From the NCBI GenBank assembly GCA_003661825.1, contig QMWW01000013.1, positions 1-15,170 of the forward strand: 15,170 nt of DNA, read 5' to 3'. The notes under the pieces were generated by a model. The model searched no databases. It was not told where the DNA came from and saw only the letters and a program-made list of their open reading frames with translations. This DNA comes from Thermoprotei archaeon (GTDB lineage: Archaea > Thermoproteota > Thermoprotei_A > Sulfolobales > Desulfurococcaceae). Positions within the stretch are counted from its first letter, which is position 1, and each line of letters begins with the position of its first letter. The translations under genes and the position numbers were made by a program. Positions 6,459 to 13,273 of this stretch are shown here, in pieces.

Positions 6459-7967
6459 ATGCGGTGTTATGTTGTGAAAGAGCTCTTGCTTCTGATAACT
6501 ATACTAGTAGTGTCTATACCACCTCTGTCCTCTTTAGTTTCAATGGGTCAATCTAGTAGTGAAGAGCTACTACCAATCTTCAATACTACTAGAAGGGTGA
6601 TCCCGGATAATCTACCCTGGTACCCCATACTGGTTTTCGGCGATAATAGGCCTGGAGACACTAAGTCGGCGGCGTACAACCCCGTGTTCTACAGGATAGT
6701 TGAAGAGTTCGATACAATCCTACCTATAGCGGTAATAGGTACCGGGGACTACGTTGGATTAGGGTACGAGTACCAGTACCTAGAGTTCTACAGAGTCCTC
6801 AACTCTACGAGACTCGAAAACCTGTGGCTAGCCGTAGGTAACCATGACGTGGAGGTTAGCGAAGGATGGGATAACTGGGCTAAGTACATAGGTCCAACGA
6901 ACTACTACATAGACGATATACCTGGGTGGAGAATAGGTATAGTGAACACGGAGGTCAGGTTGACTAAGCATTGGGAAAATCAGCTAAAGCTGATGTACGA
7001 GAACCTCTCAAACCGCTCCTTACTGCTGGCTTTCCATAAACCGGTGTTTCCAGATGTAGATCACAACATAAGGTCTGACTGGATCCCTGTAACCCTCAAC
7101 ACTTTCAGTAGCTACGGTTATCCTAAAGTAGTGTTACAAGGGCATTGGCATGGCTGGGGCTATAGCATTAGATACAATGTTACATGGATAGTGACAGGGG
7201 GTGCTGGAGCACCTCTCTATACATATGAAGTGACCAAGCCCGAGGAAGGCGATATAGTTACCGGTGTATACCACTACACGGTATTAATACTATACCCTAA
7301 CGGCACCTTTAGATTTTATCCAGTAGACATAGGATCTGGCAAGTTCAGCGTAAAGAAGCTCGATGATACCTCGTACCTAGTGGTTAACTCCAGAGTAAAT
7401 CTACGCGGAGAACCGGTGGAGATCCCCGTTAGAGTAAAGTTCACGTACAACGGGGTAGAGGTGTACACGGTATTAATGGCTCCACCTAGGAGTAGCGTAG
7501 AGGTTTCATACAGCACTATAGATGGGGTGCACATAGCTATTAGCTGTAATGCTACAGAGTGGTACGTTTACGTCTGCAACCCGGTAGATCCCAATATTTC
7601 ACATGTTAGCTTACCGGTTAATGGAACAGCTACCATAGATCTATCCGTGGTACTAGGCTCTACAACTCCTACTATGGCTTCTAAAGAAACAGTATCTACT
7701 GGGTACACTCCTACTAGGAGTTCTCCAGCCATAGAAGAGAGTACACAGGTAGAAAAGCCTAAGTCAACGCCTACGTTAAAATCTTCACCACTACATCCAA
7801 CTAGCCCTACGCCTATACCACATAGAACTACAGAGCTCCCGTCTACGCTACAGAAGCCATGGGTAGCTCCAGAAACAGATTTCAAACCGTTCCTTCGAGT
7901 GCTCTGTGGAGTACTGCTAGCTTTAGGCTTAGGAACAGCTATATGGCTTTTCTCTAGGAAAACATAA
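6459..7967 (+). CDS. Secreted, membrane-anchored calcineurin-like metallophosphoesterase
   Basis: This 502-residue protein begins with a hydrophobic Sec signal (about 8-28), has a calcineurin-like phosphoesterase domain (about 55-290), a beta-rich region (295-395), a Ser/Thr/Pro-rich stalk (400-465) and a single C-terminal membrane anchor (479-497) ending in FSRKT. Metal-binding motifs are intact: FGDNRPG (60-66), GTGDY (94-98), GNHD (127-130), FHKP (192-195) and GHWHGWG (228-234). The layout puts the enzyme outside the cell, tethered to the membrane. Nine N-x-S/T sequons (for example at 42, 115, 182, 185, 240, 281, 364, 379, 388) fit a glycosylated surface protein. The substrate is unknown (phosphoester or nucleotide). 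The longest start is ATG 6459. GTG at 6474 has GGTG (6463-6466) seven bases upstream and gives a cleaner MKELLLL signal peptide, so it may be the true start. Confidence 0.88.
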   Translation: MRCYVVKELLLLITILVVSIPPLSSLVSMGQSSSEELLPIFNTTRRVIPDNLPWYPILVFGDNRPGDTKSAAYNPVFYRIVEEFDTILPIAVIGTGDYVGLGYEYQYLEFYRVLNSTRLENLWLAVGNHDVEVSEGWDNWAKYIGPTNYYIDDIPGWRIGIVNTEVRLTKHWENQLKLMYENLSNRSLLLAFHKPVFPDVDHNIRSDWIPVTLNTFSSYGYPKVVLQGHWHGWGYSIRYNVTWIVTGGAGAPLYTYEVTKPEEGDIVTGVYHYTVLILYPNGTFRFYPVDIGSGKFSVKKLDDTSYLVVNSRVNLRGEPVEIPVRVKFTYNGVEVYTVLMAPPRSSVEVSYSTIDGVHIAISCNATEWYVYVCNPVDPNISHVSLPVNGTATIDLSVVLGSTTPTMASKETVSTGYTPTRSSPAIEESTQVEKPKSTPTLKSSPLHPTSPTPIPHRTTELPSTLQKPWVAPETDFKPFLRVLCGVLLALGLGTAIWLFSRKT

Positions 7968-8000
7968 CAGGTATTCTTAACCTAATATTCTAGCAACAGC

Positions 8001-8046
8001 TAATAAGTAATTAGGCTAGAGTTTACCCTAAGCCATAGATGGTGAG
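8001..8046 (+). promoter_or_regulatory. Candidate promoter and Shine-Dalgarno of the MetE-like gene
   Basis: GGTGAGGG begins at 8041, and its GGTGAG core (8041-8046) sits eight bases before the ATG at 8055, fixing that start. An A/T-rich TATA-like stretch TAATAAGTAATTA starts at 8001 and would place transcription start near 8032. The SD is convincing; the TATA call is weaker. Confidence 0.45.
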
Positions 8047-8054
8047 GGCTAGTT

Positions 8055-9038
8055 ATGATTAGAACTAGCCATGTAGGTAGTTTTCCCTTACCGCATAGCT
8101 GGGAAAACGTAGCCAGCGTACTAAGAGATCTAAGCAGAATAGGTATTGATGCTCCTCCCTATCCACAGCTAAGGGTATTCACGGAGATCCTCCTAGACCC
8201 CCTAGTAGAAGAGGGTATTCTAGCTAAGAAGAAGGGCTTCTACTTCTTACTTGATAGGAATAGGCTCAGAGATCTGGAGCACCTAGAGCCCCGTGTTCCA
8301 GAGGCTGAGTATGCAGTAGACTGTATTCGTAGAGGAGGATATAGGTTCGAGTGGTTGAGAGGGCCAGTAGCAGGCCCCTTTACTCTTGCATCCCGTATCT
8401 ACATGAGCGAGAATGCTTCACTAGGTCTGGTAAATACCCTCATCAAGGACAGGAAGTCCGTAGAAGCTCTAGCTGGTTATGTGAGGAAGAATCTGGAGTA
8501 CTTATTTAGTATAGGCTATAACTTGCTGTTCTTAGACGAGCCTATTCTTAGCATAATTGTTGGGAAAAAGAGGATCCTCTTTGGGTATAGCTCTAGCTAT
8601 ATCTCGGAAATCATAAACCACATCCTAACCAATATACCTGGCGAACACGGTATACACGTGTGTGGCTCTCTTCCAGAGCTTCTCTATCAGATCCTGTTAT
8701 CAACCGAGGAGCTCAATATCCTAAACTTCGAGTTCCACGATAGCCCTAAGAACAGAGAACTCCTAGACCCAGATCAGCTGGCTACGTACTCTAAGAAGAT
8801 AGCACCTGGTATTGCTAGCTCGAAGAAACCAGTACTTGAAAGCGTTGAAGAGCTGGAAAACCTACTAGTAGAGATCGGCGAGAAGACTTCGTGGAATATA
8901 GACCTGGTTTCAGCTGATTGTGGTTTTGGTGGTCTACGGGTTTCCGGGGCGGATCCGTATCAAGCCTATGAAGTTAGCCTTGAGAAACTTAGTAGAATAA
9001 AGCAGGCAGTGGAGAGAGTGGTTAAGGGGTTTTTCTAA
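8055..9038 (+). CDS. metE: Cobalamin-independent methionine synthase, catalytic core only (MetE C-terminal type)
   Basis: This 327-residue protein corresponds to the catalytic C-terminal barrel of MetE and lacks the N-terminal half of the 750-residue bacterial enzyme. The start SHVGSFPLP (5-13) is typical of the barrel. The zinc ligands that activate homocysteine are all present: His201 and Cys203 in HVCGS, Glu226 in NFEFHDS and Cys289 in SADCGFGGLR. LDEP (160-163) is the conserved acidic turn. The product would be methionine from homocysteine. Folate binding in full MetE needs both halves, and archaeal core-only enzymes are thought to use other methyl donors such as methyl-corrinoid proteins (the Mes families); which donor applies here is not visible. 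The ATG is supported by GGTGAG eight bases upstream. The gene stands alone, 87 nt after the phosphatase and convergent with the COG2403 gene. Confidence 0.88.
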   Translation: MIRTSHVGSFPLPHSWENVASVLRDLSRIGIDAPPYPQLRVFTEILLDPLVEEGILAKKKGFYFLLDRNRLRDLEHLEPRVPEAEYAVDCIRRGGYRFEWLRGPVAGPFTLASRIYMSENASLGLVNTLIKDRKSVEALAGYVRKNLEYLFSIGYNLLFLDEPILSIIVGKKRILFGYSSSYISEIINHILTNIPGEHGIHVCGSLPELLYQILLSTEELNILNFEFHDSPKNRELLDPDQLATYSKKIAPGIASSKKPVLESVEELENLLVEIGEKTSWNIDLVSADCGFGGLRVSGADPYQAYEVSLEKLSRIKQAVERVVKGFF

Positions 9039-9057
9039 ACATAGTACGCGCCATGCT

Positions 9058-9063
9058 AAAAAA
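9058..9063 (-). terminator. Oligo-T tract downstream of the COG2403 gene
   Basis: Six T residues on the minus strand begin 12 nt after the TAG of the COG2403 gene (9075-9077), as expected for archaeal U-tract termination. On the plus strand the stretch from 9064 is T-rich and could end the convergent metE-like transcript within the start of the opposite gene's 3' region. Confidence 0.4.
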
Positions 9064-9074
9064 CTCTATTATTC

Positions 9075-10406
9075 CTATTCTAATTTATTCTTAGCTCTTT
9101 CCAAGAATTCATCTACTAGTTCTTTAAGAGGGGGTCCTTCCACTATTTTTATGCTAAACCTAGTTTTAATAACAGGCTTATCGATCTTTATCAACCTAGT
9201 TATATCGCTTGGAGTACCCAGTACAACTACATCTGCTGGTACGTTCTTAATTGTTTCTTCGAGTTCTTTCAGCTGTTCTGCCGTATATCCTGTGCTTGGT
9301 AGCACTGGCCCTATGTGTGGATACTCTTGGTATATTTTCTTGAAGAACCCGGTGGCATAAGGCCTGGGATCTACCGGTTCAGCGCCGTACTTCATAGCTG
9401 CAACATAGCCAGCGGCATAAGGGGCTCCACCATGGGTTATCGTCGGAGAATCCTCTATTACTAGTGCTTTCTTACCACTAAGTAGTCCTGGTTTATCAAC
9501 TACTACCTCGCTCTCAGCTAAGCTTATTCTAGCTCTTGGATTCACCTCTCTCACGTTTTTCTTGATCTCGTCAATAGCGCGTTGCTCGGCTTGATCAACT
9601 TTATTGATTATAACCGCATCGGCTAGCCTAATGTTCACTTCTCCAGGGAAGCTCTTGATTTCTAGTCTAGGCCTCATAGCGTCGGCTACAGCTATCATAT
9701 AGTCCGGCCTATAGAAAGGCCAGTCATTATTTCCTCCATCCCACAGTATCATGTCGCTCTCTTTTTCAACAACTTCAAGTATCTTACCGTAGTCAACACC
9801 TGCATACACGCTGAGGCCCATTCCCAGGTAGTGTTCGTACTCTTCTCTCTCCTCAACGGTAGCACTATATTTGTCTAGGTCTTCGTAGGAACTGAACTTC
9901 TCTACGGCCATCTTCTCCAGGTCACCATAAGCCATTGGGTGTCGAACAATTGCTACTCTATAACCTCTTACCATAAGTATCTTGGCTAACTCCCTAGAAA
10001 CACTGCTCTTGCCAGCCCCTGTCTTAACAGCGGTAACAGCTAACACGGGCTTGCTAGAAACCAGCATAGTCTCTCTAGGGCCGAGTACTCGGAAGGATAA
10101 TCCACACGCCAGTATTCTGCTCAGTATTCTTCCGAGTTCGTCATAGGTGAGATCACTATAGCTAAGCACAGCTTCATCTACTCCATATTCTCGGGCAATC
10201 TTCTCTAGATAATCAATGTGTAGTACAGGTATGCCGTTGGGATAAAGCTCTCCAGCTAAACTAGGCGGGTATCGTCGCCCAGCTATTCCTGGAATCTGCG
10301 TTTGTAGAAAAGCCACAATCTCGTAGTTCGGGTTGTTGCGGAAGAATACGTTGAAGTTATGAAAATCCCTACCGCCAGCCCCGATGATCACGGCTTTTCT
10401 AGCCAT
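9075..10406 (-). CDS. COG2403 P-loop NTPase, cyclic 2,3-diphosphoglycerate synthetase-like
   Basis: This 443-residue protein belongs to the family that includes methanogen cyclic 2,3-diphosphoglycerate synthetase, which uses ATP to close 2,3-diphosphoglycerate into its cyclic anhydride. It opens with a Rossmann-like ARKAVIIGAGGRDFHNFN followed by PGIAGRRYPPSLAG (39-52). A P-loop NTPase follows, with Walker A VKTGAGKSS (127-135), LWDGGNND (221-228) and NKVD (268-271), then HGGAPYAAG (325-333) and a C-terminal domain ending in a Lys/Glu helix. The length is near that of the methanogen enzyme. Many non-methanogens carry this family without a proven product, so the enzymatic call is tentative. 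I chose ATG 10404-10406: GAGGTGG (10412-10418) sits five bases upstream, whereas a GTG at 10424 would lie almost on the predicted transcription start. It follows PEP synthase on the same strand with its own promoter. Confidence 0.8.
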   Translation of the reverse strand: MARKAVIIGAGGRDFHNFNVFFRNNPNYEIVAFLQTQIPGIAGRRYPPSLAGELYPNGIPVLHIDYLEKIAREYGVDEAVLSYSDLTYDELGRILSRILACGLSFRVLGPRETMLVSSKPVLAVTAVKTGAGKSSVSRELAKILMVRGYRVAIVRHPMAYGDLEKMAVEKFSSYEDLDKYSATVEEREEYEHYLGMGLSVYAGVDYGKILEVVEKESDMILWDGGNNDWPFYRPDYMIAVADAMRPRLEIKSFPGEVNIRLADAVIINKVDQAEQRAIDEIKKNVREVNPRARISLAESEVVVDKPGLLSGKKALVIEDSPTITHGGAPYAAGYVAAMKYGAEPVDPRPYATGFFKKIYQEYPHIGPVLPSTGYTAEQLKELEETIKNVPADVVVLGTPSDITRLIKIDKPVIKTRFSIKIVEGPPLKELVDEFLERAKNKLE

Positions 10407-10411
10407 AAAAG

Positions 10412-10460
10412 CCACCTCGACCACTCAGTACTCTTCATTTAATTGTTTTGTATAAATAAA
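10412..10460 (-). promoter_or_regulatory. Promoter and Shine-Dalgarno of the COG2403 gene
   Basis: The minus strand has TTTATTTATA (10451-10460), predicting transcription start near 10429 and a leader of about 23 nt. GAGGTGG at 10412-10418 lies five bases before the ATG at 10406. This decides the start against the upstream in-frame GTG at 10424, and shows the gene can be transcribed apart from PEP synthase. Confidence 0.6.
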
Positions 10461-10566
10461 ATACTTAGCTGGCTGGCAACTAGGGATGAGTAGTTGTAGG
10501 GCTTAGAAGCAGTGCTGTATGTGGATATGGTGAGTGTATGTAAAACTGTATCCGTAGATTTATGTT

Positions 10567-10571
10567 AAAAA
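10567..10571 (-). terminator. Oligo-T tract downstream of PEP synthase
   Basis: The minus strand carries T4 (10583-10586) and T5 (10567-10571) 16-35 nt after the PEP synthase stop, ahead of the COG2403 promoter. The rest of the 177-nt gap (10425-10601) is G/T-rich on the plus strand, and I see no other feature in it. Confidence 0.3.
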
Positions 10572-10601
10572 CTACTGTGGTTAAAATAAGGATTGGGGTC
10601 T

Positions 10602-13094
10602 TTAGAATCTCTTAACTAGGTTATTCTGTAGCCTTTCGAGCCTTCTCAGTAGAACCTTTCTCTCAATACTTGCAACTAGTCTACGTGTTGGTATAACGGC
10701 GTCCGGGTTTACGCTAATACTGTCAATCCCTGCCTCTACTAGGAACTCGACGATCTCTGGGTAAACGCTTGGTGCTTGTCCACAGATACTGACGGTAGCG
10801 CCTTTACTGTGGGCTTTCTCGATCAGCATCTTGATTGCAGCCAGTACCGCTGGATCTCTTTCATCGAAGTATCCCATCTCTGCGAGCAGCTGGCTATCCC
10901 TATCTATTCCCAGTACTAGCTGCGTCAGATCATTGCTTCCTATGCTGAACCCGTCTACGTATTCAGCGAATTTATCGGCTAAGAGTACTATGCTCGGTAC
11001 TTCGGCCATAGCCCATACCTTGAAGTCTTTACTCCTCTTAAGCCCTTCTTCCTCCATGATCTTAAGCGCTTTCTCGAGCTCCCAGGTAGTCCTCACGAAT
11101 GGGAACATAACCCATACATTGGTTAATCCCATTTCTTCTCTAGCCTTTCTTATCGCTCTAACCTCTAGCCTGAACGCTGGCTCATACTTGGGGTGTATAT
11201 ATCTGCTGACGCCACGCCAACCTATCATTGGGTTCCTCTCTTCTGGCTCGTATTTCTCACCACCTTTTAGTCCGCGGTACTCGTTCGTCTTGAAATCGCT
11301 GAATCTTACAACAACTGGTCTGGGGTATATTGCCTGGGCTACCTTAGCTATACCTTCAGCTAGCTTGTCTACGAATACCTCTGGCTTCCCTATCTCTAAT
11401 AGGTATAGTGGATGGTACTGGACCCAGTCGGTGATTATGAACTCTATCCTCATAAGCCCTATGCCTTCGAATGGTAGGTGCAGGTACTTGTTTATAGCAT
11501 CTGGTTCTCCGAGGTTCATGTATATCCTAGTAGCTGTAACTGGGTACAGCGGCAGTAGTTGCTCCGGGGATATACCGACAGTGCCAACAGCTACTTCGGC
11601 CGCTGGTTTCGCAGGCTTAGCTAGCTCCTCAACTATACCCTCGTAGACCACGCCTTTACCGCCATCAACCGTTACCTTCATGCCGGACTCTATGACTTTA
11701 GTCGCATTACCCGTACCGACTACACAGGGTATACCCAGCTCTCTGCTAACTATTGCTGCGTGGCTCGTCATACCGCCTTCATCGGTAACTATTGCTGCCG
11801 CCTTTTTCATTAAGGGTACCCAATCGGGATCGGTCATCTTGGTTACTAGGACTTCTCCCTCTTTAAACTCCTGTGCCTCCCTACCGTGTGGATCGAATAT
11901 TACCTTAGCGACACCAGCTCCTACACCGGGGCTTGCTGGTAATCCACGTACTACGATCTTTGCTTCAGCTAGCTTCACAGTAGCTTCAGCTACGGCTTTC
12001 TCCTCGGCCTTTTCCCTCTCCTTTCTAACGCTCCAAACAGTCTCTGGACGGGCTTGTACTATGAAAACGCTCTCCGGGAACGGCAGGTCAGCGTCTACAG
12101 CCCATTCTATATCCATGTGCCTACCATAGTGTTCCTCGATCAGGTTTGCTAGCTCGGCTAGCCTCTTAACCTCTTCTTTGGTAAGGCTGGGCTTATCCGG
12201 GTCCATCTCTTTTACTAGGTCTAAGTCAACGGCTTCTCCATCGGTAATCCATGCTTTCTTTTCTTCATCCCAGTGCATGTGTATGTTCTTACCCTTCCTT
12301 GGATCAAAGACTATAGCTGTTGTTTTGTGGTTGATCCTCTCCTCGATTACTTCTAGTGTCTTCTTATCGACGATCCACTCGTCGGGTGTGACCTTACCAC
12401 CTACTACTGATTCGCCTAGACCCCAGCTTCCCTCGATCGCTATGACTTTTTCGTCACCAGTTACTGGATGTAGCGTGAACATGACTCCGGCCGATCTGCT
12501 GTTGACCATTTTCTGTACAGTAACGCTCATCAATGCTTTTTCGTGTGGAATGTTCTGCGCGACCCTGTAGAATATTGCTCGCGATGTAAACAGGCTTGCC
12601 CAGCACTTCTTAACGTGCTTAATAACGGCTTCTTCGCCGTACACGTTTAGGTACGTCTCCTGCTGGCCAGCAAAGCTTGCTTCAGGCATGTCTTCTGCCG
12701 TTGCACTACTGCGTACAGCTACGCGGAGTGTAGCCGGATCTATTCTAAGCTTAGCTGCAAGCTCTCTATAGTACTTTCTAATTTCTTCTTCTATCTCGCG
12801 AGGCATAGGCTCGTTTAGGATCATCTCTCTTATCTTAGCACTAGTTTCATCGAGTGCTCTCTTATCGTTTACGTCTAGTGCTTGAAGCATTTCATAGATT
12901 TTTTCCATTAGCCCTGTTTTCTCCAAGAAGTATTTATACGCATAAGCTGTTACCGCGAAGCCCGGTGGAACCGGTATACCTGCTCTCAGCATTTCACCTA
13001 GGTTAGCATTTTTCCCACCAACTAGGACGACGTCATCTTTAGTTACTTCTTCGAGCCATACAACGAACTTCTGCTCTTTAGGGGCATTCGCCAT
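10602..13094 (-). CDS. ppsA: Phosphoenolpyruvate synthase (pyruvate, water dikinase)
   Basis: This 830-residue enzyme makes PEP from pyruvate, ATP and water (products PEP, AMP and phosphate), the entry to gluconeogenesis and, in autotrophic crenarchaea, the step feeding PEP carboxylase. The N-terminal ATP-grasp domain has LVGGKNANLGEM (24-35), VRSSATAEDMPEASFAGQQ (127-145) and VQARPET (346-352). The swivelling domain has the phosphohistidine loop GGMTSHAAIVSRELG (440-454, His445). The C-terminal PEP/pyruvate barrel has GLMRIEF (546-552), RFSDFKTNEYRGL (597-609), GSNDLTQLVLGIDRDS (719-734) and the acid/base Cys771 in SICGQAPS. All catalytic elements are intact, there is no intein, and the length is normal. 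The ATG at 13092-13094 has only a weak SD-like TGATGG. A candidate TATA box lies in the 179-nt upstream gap. It is flanked on the same strand by biotin carboxylase and the COG2403 gene. Confidence 0.96.
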   Translation of the reverse strand: MANAPKEQKFVVWLEEVTKDDVVLVGGKNANLGEMLRAGIPVPPGFAVTAYAYKYFLEKTGLMEKIYEMLQALDVNDKRALDETSAKIREMILNEPMPREIEEEIRKYYRELAAKLRIDPATLRVAVRSSATAEDMPEASFAGQQETYLNVYGEEAVIKHVKKCWASLFTSRAIFYRVAQNIPHEKALMSVTVQKMVNSRSAGVMFTLHPVTGDEKVIAIEGSWGLGESVVGGKVTPDEWIVDKKTLEVIEERINHKTTAIVFDPRKGKNIHMHWDEEKKAWITDGEAVDLDLVKEMDPDKPSLTKEEVKRLAELANLIEEHYGRHMDIEWAVDADLPFPESVFIVQARPETVWSVRKEREKAEEKAVAEATVKLAEAKIVVRGLPASPGVGAGVAKVIFDPHGREAQEFKEGEVLVTKMTDPDWVPLMKKAAAIVTDEGGMTSHAAIVSRELGIPCVVGTGNATKVIESGMKVTVDGGKGVVYEGIVEELAKPAKPAAEVAVGTVGISPEQLLPLYPVTATRIYMNLGEPDAINKYLHLPFEGIGLMRIEFIITDWVQYHPLYLLEIGKPEVFVDKLAEGIAKVAQAIYPRPVVVRFSDFKTNEYRGLKGGEKYEPEERNPMIGWRGVSRYIHPKYEPAFRLEVRAIRKAREEMGLTNVWVMFPFVRTTWELEKALKIMEEEGLKRSKDFKVWAMAEVPSIVLLADKFAEYVDGFSIGSNDLTQLVLGIDRDSQLLAEMGYFDERDPAVLAAIKMLIEKAHSKGATVSICGQAPSVYPEIVEFLVEAGIDSISVNPDAVIPTRRLVASIERKVLLRRLERLQNNLVKRF

Positions 13095-13106
13095 AGTCCA
13101 TCAACC

Positions 13107-13160
13107 TATTAATAGTTTAATATTCGCTTATCATGATATGCTTCTATGGTTTTTTAAACC
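13107..13160 (-). promoter_or_regulatory. Two candidate TATA elements upstream of ppsA
   Basis: On the minus strand GGTTTAAAAAACC (13148-13160) is a good TATA-like block that would give a leader of about 33 nt. A second A/T block at 13107-13122 is a palindrome with arms TATTAA and TTAATA (4-bp spacer); used as TATA, it would start transcription almost at the ATG. Which one is used, or whether the inner palindrome is an operator, cannot be decided by eye. Confidence 0.4.
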
Positions 13161-13238
13161 TAGTGGAGCGTTTACTCGATCTAACAATACTTAGAGCGGC
13201 TAATCGTAGAATACTCTATGGTTTTCCAATAAGGATGT

Positions 13239-13243
13239 AAAAA
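13239..13243 (-). terminator. Oligo-T tract downstream of the biotin carboxylase gene
   Basis: The minus strand has a T5 tract about 30 nt after the TAA of the biotin carboxylase gene (13274-13276), in an A/T-rich stretch. It is a plausible U-tract terminator separating that gene from ppsA. Confidence 0.3.
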
Positions 13244-13273
13244 GATCAATATATGCTTTATTTCTGAGAAAAG

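Noticed and set aside
7568..7885. Minus-strand 105-codon Gly/Val-rich frame opposite the phosphatase stalk
   Set aside because: The composition simply mirrors the Ser/Thr/Pro-rich stalk codons on the other strand.
10425..10601. Possible C/D-box or other small RNA in the gap between ppsA and the COG2403 gene
   Set aside because: No RUGAUGA and CUGA box pair at suitable spacing is visible, and there is no stable long hairpin; the gap is explained by a terminator and a promoter.
10831..12570. Three long plus-strand open frames (271, 149 and 130 codons) opposite PEP synthase
   Set aside because: They lie antisense to a fully conserved enzyme gene, are Ser/Thr/Pro-rich low-complexity translations typical of antisense frames, and have no SD or promoter.
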